DNA of 64,000 bases from positions 3,092,501 through 3,156,500 of the forward strand of contig JBBCGG010000001.1 of the NCBI GenBank assembly GCA_037200525.1. Direction: 5' to 3'. Under the pieces are notes generated by a model. The model was given only the letters and a program-made list of their open reading frames with translations, was not told the origin of the DNA and did no database searches. This DNA is from Methylocella sp. (GTDB lineage: Bacteria > Pseudomonadota > Alphaproteobacteria > Rhizobiales > Beijerinckiaceae). The translations under genes and the position numbers were made by a program. Shown piece by piece: positions 25,008 through 34,064 of the stretch (position 1 is its first letter; every line of letters begins with the position of its first letter).

Positions 25008-25257
25008 GCCATTGGCTTCGGCAAAGCGCGCCTCTTGCGACCGTTTCCCCTGAGGGCCGGGGGAAGATCTCTGGCTGGCCCTACTCGCTCTCTCATTGAG
25101 GTACGGACCTATGACAAGCGCGCGCGTGCGCTCCGAGTGAGCATTTGCACCGTTGGCTACACCTTCGATGGCGATCTCCTATGTGATTTCCGGGCGGCTT
25201 CGGCGATCGAAACCGCCCACAGTCAATATGGGTACGCTAACGTTCGTCGAAAAGACT

Positions 25258-25515
25258 TCACGCCGTAGGCGTTCCCCCTTCATCCCCGGTTTCGAACATC
25301 TGAATTGGTTGTCCGGGCATGATTGTTGAAATCGCATGCTTATAGACAAGTTGCGAGTGACCGTCGCGGCGAAGCAAGACGCAAAAATTGTCAAACCAAG
25401 TAACGACGCCCTGTAGCTTCACTCCATTGACCAAAAAGATCGTGAGTGGAACTTTATTTTTACGGACAAAATTGAGAAAAGTGTCCTGGAGGTTTTGTGG
25501 CCGTTCCGCTGCCAT
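25258..25515 (-). CDS. hfq: RNA chaperone Hfq
   Basis: 85 residues. The Sm1 region is [30 protein letters not shown] and the Sm2 region [11 protein letters not shown], with the conserved Gln, Phe and Lys-His residues of the RNA-binding faces. A short acidic/Gly tail follows. Hfq pairs small RNAs with mRNAs and acts as a hexamer. AGGA lies before the ATG. The usual Rhizobiales order dat-hfq-hflX is kept, but an IS now lies 182 bases upstream, between dat and hfq. The promoter within that gap is intact as far as can be seen. Confidence 0.97.
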   Translation of the reverse strand: MAAERPQNLQDTFLNFVRKNKVPLTIFLVNGVKLQGVVTWFDNFCVLLRRDGHSQLVYKHAISTIMPGQPIQMFETGDEGGTPTA

Positions 25516-25697
25516 CTTAAAATCCTATTATGTTCTTGGCGCCCGGCCGGCGCGACCCAAATGTTTGACGCGCTTAAGCGCTGTTTCGTTCAAGTTGTAG
25601 CCAAAGGGGCGCTATCGATGCGCCGGCCCCTTTTTCCGTTGGCCGTCGATATTAGACCCATTGCTGGCCCGGTTTGCAACGGATCGTTTGCGCACTA

Positions 25698-26530
25698 GGC
25701 TCAGGACCTATTAAATTTGCCTGAGATGTGATTCCTGGTCTCCGCATGGGGAGGCTGGGATGAGTGATTTGTTTTTGTTGGGCGAGCGGCAGATGGCGCG
25801 GCTTGCGCCGCATTTTCCTCTGTCGCATGGCGTTCCGCGGGTTGACGACCGTCGGGTGGTCAGCGGAATCGTCTATGTGATCCGCAACGGCCTGCAATGG
25901 AAAGATGCGCCCAAGGATTACGGGCCGCACAAGACGCTTTACAATCGCTTCATCCGCTGGAGCCGGCTCGGCGTCTTCGACCGCATATTCGCCGCGCTCG
26001 CTGGCGAAGGTCCAAAGCCCGAGCGCATCATGATCGACGCCACGCATCTGAAGGCGCATCGCACAGCGGCGAGCCTGCTCAAAAAGGGGCTCTTCCCCGC
26101 CGTATCGGGCGCACGAAAGGCGGACTGAACTCGAAGCTCCACGTCGTTTGCGACGGCGCCGGCAAGCCCCTCGTCATGTTGCTCTCGGAGGGCCAGATGA
26201 GCGACCACAAGGGCGCGCGGCTGATGCTCAAGGCTTTACCGCCCGCTTCAATGTTGATCGCCGACAGGGGCTACGACAGCAACTGGTTCCGCGCCGCGCT
26301 GAAGGCCAGGGGCGTCGAGCCCTGCATCCCGCCAACCAGAAGCCGCAAGCTTCCCATTGCCTATGACAAGACGCTCTACCGCCAGCGTCACAAAATCGAG
26401 AACATGTTCGCCAAGCTCAAGGACTGGCGGCGCATCGCAACCCGCTATGATCGATGCGCCCACACCTTCTTCTCCGCCATCTGCATCGCAGCCGCCGTCC
26501 TCTTCTATCTCAATCAATGAGTCCTGAGCC
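25698..26530 (+). mobile_element. IS5-family insertion sequence (IS427-like), copy 2
   Basis: Same 833 bases, same ends and same orientation as the copy at 5150-5982, with no difference noticed. Inserted in CTAG with TA on both sides (25696-25697, 26531-26532). It sits at the stop codon of dat: the duplicated TA plus the first base of the IS rebuild TAG, so the dat protein is unchanged. It separates dat from hfq. Confidence 0.95.
25760..26520 (+). CDS. IS5-family transposase, two frames (-1 frameshift), copy 2
   Basis: Identical to the transposase of copy 1. The first frame ends at 26128 and contains MIDATHLKAHR. The second, -1 frame contains LIADRGYDSNW and YRQRHKIENMFAKLK. The A5G4 run in the overlap is the likely slip site. 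Transcribed on the plus strand, opposite to the flanking dat and hfq, so readthrough could produce antisense RNA over the dat 3' end. Confidence 0.92.
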
Positions 26531-27390
26531 TAGCTCGATCGCGCTGCTCCGCCGTGGAATATGGAGCGCAATTTTCGCGCCAGCGGGCCGGGCGCCCCGT
26601 CGCCGATTTTGCGCCCGTCGATGGCGATCACCGGCATGACGAGGGTGGTTGCCCCGGTGATGAAGGCTTCCTGCGCGCGATACGCTTCCTCCAGACTGAA
26701 TTTGCGTTCCTCGAACCGGAGACCTTGCGCGGCGATAATATCGATAAGCGTTGTTCGAGTGACGCCGCGCAAGATGGAGTGATCGACCTGGCGGGTGATG
26801 ATCGCCCCATATTGATCGATGATCCAGGCGTTGGAGGCCGCGCCTTCGTTGACCATGCCGTCATCGTCGATCAGCCAAGCTTCATAGGCCCCGCGCTCCC
26901 TCGCGGACTGACGCGCCAATACATTCGGAAGAAGCGAAATAGACTTGATGTCAACGCGCTTCCAGCGCAGATCAGGCATCGATATGACGCTGACGCCTAC
27001 GCGGGCGGCCGCCTCGCCCTTTTCCGGATCGATTTGCCGCGCCGTGACAATGAGGCTCGAGCGCACCGGCGGCTGAGGAAAAACATGATCCCGCGGGGCG
27101 ACGCCGCGCGTTGCTTGGACATAAATATATCCATTGGAAACCTTGTTCCTGGCCATGACTTCGCGCAGGACGACTTTGAGCGCGCCCCGCCCCACCGGCG
27201 CCTTTATGCGCAATTCATCGAGCGAGCGAGCGAGCCGCAACAAATGGCGCTCCTCGTCAATCAAGGCGCCGCCAAAAACTTCACAAACCTCATAAACGCC
27301 GTCGGCGAGTTGGTAGCCGCGATCTTCGATATGGACCATGGCGTCCCGGCTCGCGACGTATCTCCCGTTTACATACGCAATTCTGCCCAT
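26530..27390 (-). CDS. dat: D-amino-acid aminotransferase
   Basis: 286 residues from the ATG with GGAG 5 bases upstream; a longer in-frame start would add unconserved sequence. A fold-type IV PLP enzyme: RIAYVNGRYV at the N-terminus, EDRGYQLADGVYE, the PLP lysine in DIKSISLLPNVLA, then AWLIDDDGMVNEGAASNAWII and ITGATTLVMPV. It transaminates D-amino acids to 2-oxo acids, supplying D-Glu or degrading D-amino acids. Branched-chain-type activity is a possible alternative within the same fold. Its TAG stop is partly formed by the inserted IS but the coding sequence is complete. Confidence 0.9.
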   Translation of the reverse strand: MGRIAYVNGRYVASRDAMVHIEDRGYQLADGVYEVCEVFGGALIDEERHLLRLARSLDELRIKAPVGRGALKVVLREVMARNKVSNGYIYVQATRGVAPRDHVFPQPPVRSSLIVTARQIDPEKGEAAARVGVSVISMPDLRWKRVDIKSISLLPNVLARQSARERGAYEAWLIDDDGMVNEGAASNAWIIDQYGAIITRQVDHSILRGVTRTTLIDIIAAQGLRFEERKFSLEEAYRAQEAFITGATTLVMPVIAIDGRKIGDGAPGPLARKLRSIFHGGAARSS

Positions 27391-27406
27391 CTGCGCTCCG
27401 AGAGGT

Positions 27407-27946
27407 TCAAAGGGAAAGGCCGAGGCGGCTGCACGCCGCCCCGATGATCGCGCCCATCGCAATGCCGTACAAAGGGTTCGTTCTGGTCAAACCGACGATA
27501 AGGGTCATGCCGCCTGTGAGCGCGATCGTCAAGCCGCCGCTATCTGCGGCGCGCGCTAGCACGAGACCGCCGGCGCCCATGAGGCCGACCGCGATTGGGG
27601 CCAAGGCCTTCTTCAAAACGGAGGTCGCTTGACTGGCGGAAAAACGCCGCAAGATGCGCTCGGCGGCGAGCGCGATGAAGGAGGATGGCAAAACCATCGC
27701 CGCGGTTGCAACGCCAAGCCCGGCGAGGCCAGCGATATGCCAGCCCATCATGCTCATCACAATAACATTTGGACCAGGCGCAGTTTGCGCGAGCGCGACG
27801 AGATTGGCGAAAGTCGCATCATCCATCAAATGCAGATTATCGACGATCTGACGGTGCATCTCCGGCAATGTCGCGTTCGCGCCGCCGACCGCCCCCAGCG
27901 AGAGTAGCGAAAACGTCGCTGCGAGCTGTTCCAGCGCCGATCGCAT
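27407..27946 (-). CDS. Chromate transporter, half-size subunit 2
   Basis: 179 residues with five or so hydrophobic helices. The CHR-family features are LGAVGGANATLPEMHRQIV near the N-terminus, FANLVALAQTAPGPNVIVMSMMGW and GLAGLGVATAAMVLPSS. Short-chain CHR proteins work in pairs, exporting chromate or related oxyanions by proton motive force. It overlaps the other half-size gene at a single base pair region (stop/start around 27946), so both are co-translated. It lies between ntrX and dat, an insertion in an otherwise standard gene order. Confidence 0.87.
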   Translation of the reverse strand: MRSALEQLAATFSLLSLGAVGGANATLPEMHRQIVDNLHLMDDATFANLVALAQTAPGPNVIVMSMMGWHIAGLAGLGVATAAMVLPSSFIALAAERILRRFSASQATSVLKKALAPIAVGLMGAGGLVLARAADSGGLTIALTGGMTLIVGLTRTNPLYGIAMGAIIGAACSRLGLSL

Positions 27947-28512
27947 CAGCGCCGCGCGGACAGGGTGAAGAGAACGAGACTTGTCGGAACGAGGATTGCC
28001 AGAGTGGTGAGCAACGAAAAATGGAAAACCGCGCTGGACGCGAAAGTCAGCCCCGCAACGAGGAGCGCGAGACCATCGGCGCGAATAGCGCGGACCATTT
28101 TATAGGCGTTGCCGATCACTAGCCCGGCCGTCGTCGACGCGGCGCCGATAAGCGCGCTCTTCACCTCGGGAAGCGTCGCGAAGCGATCATAAAGGGAGGC
28201 AATTCCGATGAGGACGGTCAGCGGTCCGACGAGGAGGCCAACGACCGCGATCGCAGCCCCGACAACGCCCTGGTGGCGATCGCCGAACATGACAGCCAAA
28301 TTGACCGTGTTCGCGCCCGGCAGAACGCTGGAGGCGCCGAGAAATTCGGCTAATTCGCGGTCATCAAGCCAGCCGCGCTCATCAACGAGGATCGGGCGCA
28401 CCCAACCCGTCACTCCGCCAAAGCCGCAAATCCCTATTTTGAAAAACGCGCAGAAGAGCGCGTAGCGGGAGACGCGCTGCATCACGCAGGATGGTTGATT
28501 GGCAAGTGGCAA
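27946..28512 (-). CDS. Chromate transporter, half-size subunit 1
   Basis: 188 residues from TTG; an alternative ATG ten codons on (28482, MQRVSRYALFCAFFKIG) may be the true start. The N-terminal CHR signature is FCAFFKIGICGFGGVTGWVRPIL, with DERGWLDDRELAEFLGASSVLPGANTVNLAVMFG, a G-G-x-x-G and P-G-x-x-x-N pattern typical of the first half of ChrA. About five transmembrane helices. Partner of the next gene. Confidence 0.87.
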   Translation of the reverse strand: MPLANQPSCVMQRVSRYALFCAFFKIGICGFGGVTGWVRPILVDERGWLDDRELAEFLGASSVLPGANTVNLAVMFGDRHQGVVGAAIAVVGLLVGPLTVLIGIASLYDRFATLPEVKSALIGAASTTAGLVIGNAYKMVRAIRADGLALLVAGLTFASSAVFHFSLLTTLAILVPTSLVLFTLSARR

Positions 28513-28672
28513 GCCTTCTCTTTCGGCTTCAGACGGCGGCTGCTCTTTAGAGTTAGCTTGACCGTATTCCTAGAGCAGTTTTTGGCCCCGAAGCGCAAGA
28601 GTCAACCAGGCATCCTAGCCGTTTAAGCAACGCTCGATTTTATGATTCATTGCGGATGAGCGAAAACGCTAT

Positions 28673-30040
28673 TCAGTCCACCCGAAGCGACTTCAGCTTG
28701 CGGTGCAAGGCGGAGCGCTCCATGCCGATGAATTCGGCGGTGCGCGAAATATTGCCGCCGAAGCGATTGATCTGGGCGACGAGATATTCCCGCTCGAAAA
28801 CTTCGCGCGCGTCGCGCAGAGGAAGACTCATCAGCTTTTCACCGCCTGCGCCGGTCGGCGTCGATGGAACCAGCGCGCCGATCTCCGCCGGCAGCATGTC
28901 CGCCGTGACGGCCGCCTCTGGATCGCCCGCCGCCAGAATCATCAGCCGCTCCACATTATTGCGCAGCTGTCTGATATTGCCCGGCCAGTCATGCGATTGC
29001 AGCACCGCCATTGCGTCATCGGCGATCACGCGGCGAGGCATTCCGGTCGTCATCGAGACCTGATCCATGAAGAAAGAGATCAGTTCCGAAATATCCTCCC
29101 GCCTCTCCGAGAGCGAAGGAACGCGCACCGGCACGACGGCGAGACGATGGAACAGATCCTCGCGAAACGATCCATCGGCGATCAGCGCGGCGATGTCGCG
29201 AGCGCTGGACGAAATGATGCGGACATCGACGTGGACGCGGGTGACGCCGCCGACGCGTTGAAAATTCTGCTCGACGAGCACGCGCAGAATTTTGCCCTGC
29301 GTCTCCTTCGGCATGTCCGCGATCTCGTCGAGATAAAGCGTGCCATTGTGCGCTTCCTCGAGCGCGCCAACCTTGCGGCTGGCTCCTGGTTTGCCTTCGA
29401 TGCCGAAGAGCTCCATCTCCATCGTTTCAGGCGCGATCGTCGCCGCGTTGAGGACGATGAATGGACCGCTTGCGCGCGTGGACGCTTCATGAATCGAGCG
29501 CGCCGCAAGCTCTTTTCCAGAACCCGGCGAACCGGTGATGAGCACTCGTGAATTGGCCGGGCCGACGCGTTCGATCACCAGACGCAATTGATTGATCGCG
29601 GGCGACTTGCCTACGATCCCGTTCGCCGCTCCGGCGCGGGCGCGGAGATCGCTGACCTCGCGTTTGAGGCGAGAAGCTTCGAGCGCCCGCTCCGCGACGA
29701 GCACAAGGCGATCGGCCTTGAATGGTTTCTCGATGAAATCATAGGCGCCGAGTTTGATCGCCGAGACCGCCGTCTCGATATTGCCGTGGCCCGAGATCAT
29801 CACCACCGGGAGCATCGGATTCTGCTCCTTGATGATGCGCAACAGCTGCAGGCCGTCGAGCCGCGAACCCTGCAGCCAAATATCGAGAAAGATCAAACTT
29901 GGGCGCCGCGCCTCGATTGCGGCGAGAGCGTCGTCGGAATTCTTGGCGGTCCGGGCGCCATGACCCTCGTCCGACAGGATTCCAGACACGATGTCGCGAA
30001 TGTCCGCTTCATCGTCGACGATCAGGATATCGCTCGCCAT
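28673..30040 (-). CDS. ntrX: Nitrogen regulation response regulator NtrX
   Basis: 455 residues from MASDILIVDDEADIRD, chosen because GAGGGA stands 5 bases before this ATG. A receiver domain (1-120, phospho-Asp in SLIFLDIWLQ) is followed by an AAA+ domain with TGSPGSGKELAAR, YLDEIADM and the R-finger region. A Fis-type HTH (NISRTAEFIGMERSALHRKL) ends the protein. Where sigma54 activators have GAFTGA, NtrX reads KPGASRKVG, so it probably does not activate sigma54 promoters directly. This is known for alphaproteobacterial NtrX. It pairs with NtrY, whose gene ends just before. Confidence 0.94.
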   Translation of the reverse strand: MASDILIVDDEADIRDIVSGILSDEGHGARTAKNSDDALAAIEARRPSLIFLDIWLQGSRLDGLQLLRIIKEQNPMLPVVMISGHGNIETAVSAIKLGAYDFIEKPFKADRLVLVAERALEASRLKREVSDLRARAGAANGIVGKSPAINQLRLVIERVGPANSRVLITGSPGSGKELAARSIHEASTRASGPFIVLNAATIAPETMEMELFGIEGKPGASRKVGALEEAHNGTLYLDEIADMPKETQGKILRVLVEQNFQRVGGVTRVHVDVRIISSSARDIAALIADGSFREDLFHRLAVVPVRVPSLSERREDISELISFFMDQVSMTTGMPRRVIADDAMAVLQSHDWPGNIRQLRNNVERLMILAAGDPEAAVTADMLPAEIGALVPSTPTGAGGEKLMSLPLRDAREVFEREYLVAQINRFGGNISRTAEFIGMERSALHRKLKSLRVD

Positions 30041-30048
30041 GAGTTCCC

Positions 30049-32313
30049 TCACGATCCTTGTGTTGCGGCCGCGTCGGCGGCTTGTTCTGAAGCGTCCTGA
30101 AAGCGCTGCGCTTCATCGCTCCAAGGGAAAAACAACCGAACCCATGCGCCGCGTCCATGCGGAGCGTCGCGTAGTTCGAGGCCGCCGCCGTGATCGGCCA
30201 GGATCTTGGCGACGATCGGAAGCCCGAGCCCGGTCCCTTCCGATCGAGTCGTCATATAGGGTTCTAGCAACCTTTGCCTGTTGTCCTTCGGAAAACCTTT
30301 GCCATTGTCGATAACGTCAATGATGGCGGAATCGCCGACCACCGAAAGGGTCACTGAAATATGACCCTCGAAGCTCGATTCGCTAGCCTGCGCCTCGATG
30401 CCTTCAGTCGCGTTCTTGACGATGTTCGTCAAGGCTTGAGAGAGCAATCTGCGATCGAATCGTCCAAGCACCGGCTGATCAGGCAAATGATCTTCAAACA
30501 AGATATCCGGATGTGCGACGCGCATCAGGAAAAGAACGCGCCGCACGCATTCGCCGAGGTCGTCGCTTTCGACGCGCGGATTGGGCATCCGCGCGAAAGC
30601 GGAGAACTCGTCCACCATGCGTTTGATGTCATCGACCTGCCGGACGATTGTATCGGTGCATTGATCGAAAATATCGCGGTCCTGGGTGATGAGGCGCCCA
30701 TATTTGCGTTTCAGCCGTTCAGCCGAGAGCTGGATCGGCGTCAACGGATTTCTGATTTCATGCGCGATGCGCCGGGCGACGTCGGCCCAGGCCGCCGTCC
30801 GCTGCGCCGTGACGAGATCGGTGATGTCATCCAAGGTGACGATATAGCTCTTATCGGCGCGGCCCGTCGGCGCGCTGGTGATGCTGACGTTGAACAGACG
30901 CTCGAGGCCGCCGCGCGATAGCGAGACTTGACCCTGGTGCATGCGGGTTTGACCCGCGCTCGCTTCCGCAAATAGCCTCTTGATTTCCGGCAGCACGGCG
31001 TCGAACGCTTGGCCGACGATGCCGGTCGCCCCCTCCCCGGCTGGCGGTATCAGCCGTTCCGCCGAGGGATTGAGCACGGTGATTTCGCCTTTGGGTCCAA
31101 CGCCGACGACAGCCACCGGAACGCCAGAGAGAACCGCCTCGGTGAATAAACGCCGCTCGTCGATGAGGCTGCTCGCCGCAATCAGCCGGTTTTGCTGAAG
31201 GCGCAGCTCGGAGGTCATTTTGTTGAAGGTTTCGCCAAGATGAGCAAGGTCGCCTTCCGATTTGTGCACCACGACTTGCGCATGGAGGTTGCCGGACGAC
31301 ACTTGATCGCTCGCCGCGATGAGGCGCCGGATCGGCGCGACGAGACGGTTAGCGAAGGAAAGACCAAGCCAAGTCGCCGACAAAAGCATGATCACGGCGA
31401 TTAAAATGAACATGGTCGCGAAAACGATTTGAATGACGCGCCGGTGGGCGTCGAAGCCGTCGTAGAGCGCGACAAGCTTTGCGGCCTGGCGGGGAAACTC
31501 AACCGTGAAAGGATCGACCGGCCGTGCGACGTAAAGGAAAGTGTCCTGGAAAGAGGTCAGCGCGCGCAAAGCGACGAAGGTTCGTCCCTCATCGAGGATC
31601 AGGCACAAAGGTTCGTTTTTCCGGGCGTCTTCGAAATCGCTGGCTTCCGGCCGCGCGATTATATTGCCGATTGCCGAGCCGGTATCGATTTTCTCGAGAA
31701 GCGAGCCGTCGGACTTCAGCAGCGCCGCTGCAGTGAAGCCAAGAAAACGCGCTCGCGAGGTAAAAAAATCGCGGAACAGGGGCCGATCGACTTCGAACAT
31801 AAGCTTGGCGCGATCGAGATCGGACGCCGTGAGCCTTGCTTCCTGAAGCAGCGATTTGCATTGCGCTTCGCGGAACAGGCGCGCGGCGTCGACCGTGTTT
31901 TGAACGAAGCCCCGCCCGTCCTGCATAAAGGATGGATTGAGACTGCGTTCCAGCGCAACTGAGCCGACCCAAGCCATGAGAAGAGCGGGAGCGGCAGCGA
32001 TGATGGAGAAAAGTCCGACGATCTGGATATGAAGCTGCGACGCGGCGACGCCGGCGCGCCTTGCCTTATACAACGCATAGGCTTCGCCGAGCACGAAGCA
32101 GAAGACCAGAAAAATGCCGAGAACATTGGCGATAAAAAGCCCAAGCAGAACGGCGTCAGTCGCCATAATCGGCGTAAAGCCGGCGAAAACGAGAAAACTG
32201 CCGAGGGCTACAAGCAGCACCAGGATGACGACGGCGGGGCCGAAGCGAATCGTGAATCGACGCTCGCCATTCGAAGCGCCAATTGTATTTTTCTCTCTCT
32301 GTTTTTCGCTCAT
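30049..32313 (-). CDS. ntrY: Sensor histidine kinase NtrY
   Basis: 754 residues. The N-terminal membrane part has three helices near 25-105 and another near 295-320, flanking a large periplasmic sensor region. A HAMP domain (ANRLVAPIRRLIAASDQV), a PAS domain, the HisKA H-box (ARRIAHEIRNPLTPIQLSAE) and an HATPase domain (DNGKGFPKDNRQRLLEPY, GTGLGLPIV) follow. It phosphorylates NtrX, linking nitrogen status and, in some relatives, redox state to gene expression. Gene end and ntrX start are nearly adjacent, so they are co-transcribed. Confidence 0.95.
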   Translation of the reverse strand: MSEKQREKNTIGASNGERRFTIRFGPAVVILVLLVALGSFLVFAGFTPIMATDAVLLGLFIANVLGIFLVFCFVLGEAYALYKARRAGVAASQLHIQIVGLFSIIAAAPALLMAWVGSVALERSLNPSFMQDGRGFVQNTVDAARLFREAQCKSLLQEARLTASDLDRAKLMFEVDRPLFRDFFTSRARFLGFTAAALLKSDGSLLEKIDTGSAIGNIIARPEASDFEDARKNEPLCLILDEGRTFVALRALTSFQDTFLYVARPVDPFTVEFPRQAAKLVALYDGFDAHRRVIQIVFATMFILIAVIMLLSATWLGLSFANRLVAPIRRLIAASDQVSSGNLHAQVVVHKSEGDLAHLGETFNKMTSELRLQQNRLIAASSLIDERRLFTEAVLSGVPVAVVGVGPKGEITVLNPSAERLIPPAGEGATGIVGQAFDAVLPEIKRLFAEASAGQTRMHQGQVSLSRGGLERLFNVSITSAPTGRADKSYIVTLDDITDLVTAQRTAAWADVARRIAHEIRNPLTPIQLSAERLKRKYGRLITQDRDIFDQCTDTIVRQVDDIKRMVDEFSAFARMPNPRVESDDLGECVRRVLFLMRVAHPDILFEDHLPDQPVLGRFDRRLLSQALTNIVKNATEGIEAQASESSFEGHISVTLSVVGDSAIIDVIDNGKGFPKDNRQRLLEPYMTTRSEGTGLGLPIVAKILADHGGGLELRDAPHGRGAWVRLFFPWSDEAQRFQDASEQAADAAATQGS

Positions 32314-32423
32314 GATCCGTCACATTATAAATAACGGGGCGCTAGCGCTTAATAGATGAGCGAATCTAGTTGCCTTTCTGCCACGGTGTTGCATGATTGC
32401 GACATTTCCACGGCCAAAAGCTC

Positions 32424-32448
32424 GTCGCCGCCATCTGGAGGCGGCGAC
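32424..32448 (-). terminator. Hairpin between ntrC and ntrY
   Basis: Perfect 9-bp stem GTCGCCGCC/GGCGGCGAC with a 7-base loop. On the minus strand it is followed by GAGCTTTT. It lies about 60 bases after the ntrC stop, so it probably reduces readthrough from ntrBC into ntrYX. Confidence 0.65.
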
Positions 32449-32506
32449 GCTCGCGTTTATCGGCGCGAGTCAAACGATGAAATCAGACGCGGCCCCTGCG
32501 CGAATC

Positions 32507-33982
32507 CTATCGCGGCGAGCGCATCAGCCTGATGTCGAGATCGCGAACTTTTTTGCGCAGAGTATTCCGGTTCAGCCCCAAAAGCTCGGCGGCTTTGATC
32601 TGATTGCCTCTCGTCGCTGCAAGCGCCGCCGAAATCAACGGATATTCCAACTCGCGCAAAATGCGATGGTAGAGGCCGGGAGGCGGCAGGTTGTCGCCGT
32701 GTCCCCGGAATAGTTCAGTAAGATGCCGCTCCATGGCGCCGGCTAAGGTGATCGCCCGCTCGGGCTCTTGCGGTCTGACGGCGTTGGTCGCGACCGGAGA
32801 AAAGCCGGACGCCAGTGCAGGCGCATCAACTGGAAGTTCCGTATCGACGAGCTGAACGGTAACCGCCTCCTGCGGATACAGCGCGGCGAGTCTTCGCGTG
32901 AGATTTTCCAGCTCCCGGATATTTCCTGGCCAGCGATAGCGTTTCAACCGGTCGAGCGCATCCGGCTCGATGCGTTTCAGCGGCAGGCCCTCGCTGGCGG
33001 CGAGGGCGAAAAAATGCTGCGCGAGATCGCCGATGTCCTCGGTGCGCTCACGCAAAGGCGGCAAGCGCAAAGGCACGACGTTCAAGCGGAAGAACAGATC
33101 TTCGCGAAACAAGCCCTGCTGGATCAAGGCCAAAAGATCCTTGTTCGTAGCAGCGATGATGCGGACATTGGTCTTGATCGGCATCCGTCCGCCGACCGTC
33201 GTGTATTCGCCTTGCTGGAGCACGCGCAGGAGCCGGGTCTGCGCCTCCATGGGCATGTCGCCGATTTCATCGAGGAAGAGCGTGCCCCCCTCCGCCTGTT
33301 CGAAACGTCCGGCCGAGCGCTGATTGGCTCCGGTAAAGGCGCCTTTCTCGTGCCCGAACAACTCGCTTTCGATGAGATCGCGCGGAATCGCGGCCATGTT
33401 AATGGCGACGAAAGGACCTTTCTTGCGCTTGCCGTAATCATGCAGAGCGCGCGCCACAAGCTCCTTTCCGGTGCCGGACTCTCCGGTGATCATCACCGTC
33501 AGATCGGTTTGCATCAGCCGCGCCAAAGCCCGATAGATCTCTTGCATCGCGGGCGAGCGCCCGACGAGAGGCATCCCCTCCAGCTCTTCATCGCGCTCCA
33601 CCTTGACGCGGTTCTTCGGTTCGCTCATGGCGCGTCCGACGATCGAAACCAGCTCCCTGAGATCGAAAGGCTTTGGCAGGTAATCATAAGCGCCGCGCTC
33701 GGAGGCTTTGATCGCCGTCATGAACGTGTTCTGGGCGCTCATGACGATTATCGGCAAATCCGGCCGCAACCTTTTCATCTTCGGCAAAAGCTCGAAGGCG
33801 TTTTCGTCCGGCATCACGACATCCGTAATGACGAGATCGCCGTCGCCCGATTGAACCCAGCGCCAGAGAGTCGCCGCAGTCCCGGTGGCTCGCACGTCAT
33901 ATCCTGCGCGTGACAAGGCCTGACTGAGCACAGTGCGAATGGCTGTGTCATCATCAGCAATGAGAATATTTCCGCTAGCCAT
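32507..33982 (-). CDS. ntrC: Nitrogen regulator NtrC (sigma54 activator)
   Basis: 491 residues. Receiver domain with phospho-Asp54 in [13 protein letters not shown]+ domain with Walker A GESGTGKE (167-174) and the sigma54-contact loop GAFTGA (214-219). Walker B is [12 protein letters not shown], and a C-terminal Fis-type HTH ([20 protein letters not shown]) ends the protein. Phosphorylated NtrC activates sigma54 promoters of glnA, amtB and other nitrogen genes. It follows ntrB after 82 bases. Confidence 0.97.
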   Translation of the reverse strand: MASGNILIADDDTAIRTVLSQALSRAGYDVRATGTAATLWRWVQSGDGDLVITDVVMPDENAFELLPKMKRLRPDLPIIVMSAQNTFMTAIKASERGAYDYLPKPFDLRELVSIVGRAMSEPKNRVKVERDEELEGMPLVGRSPAMQEIYRALARLMQTDLTVMITGESGTGKELVARALHDYGKRKKGPFVAINMAAIPRDLIESELFGHEKGAFTGANQRSAGRFEQAEGGTLFLDEIGDMPMEAQTRLLRVLQQGEYTTVGGRMPIKTNVRIIAATNKDLLALIQQGLFREDLFFRLNVVPLRLPPLRERTEDIGDLAQHFFALAASEGLPLKRIEPDALDRLKRYRWPGNIRELENLTRRLAALYPQEAVTVQLVDTELPVDAPALASGFSPVATNAVRPQEPERAITLAGAMERHLTELFRGHGDNLPPPGLYHRILRELEYPLISAALAATRGNQIKAAELLGLNRNTLRKKVRDLDIRLMRSPR

Positions 33983-34064
33983 TACAAAGCATCTCCTTCA
34001 GGCCAAGAGCGCTGGCGCCAATGCTGGTCGGCGCGCTCACCTGTCCCGCCCACGATCTTTTGCT

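Noticed and set aside
26554-27447. Plus-strand frame of 297 codons
   Set aside because: Antisense to dat, a complete PLP enzyme.
32768-33913. Plus-strand frame of 381 codons
   Set aside because: Antisense to ntrC, whose domains and catalytic motifs are complete.
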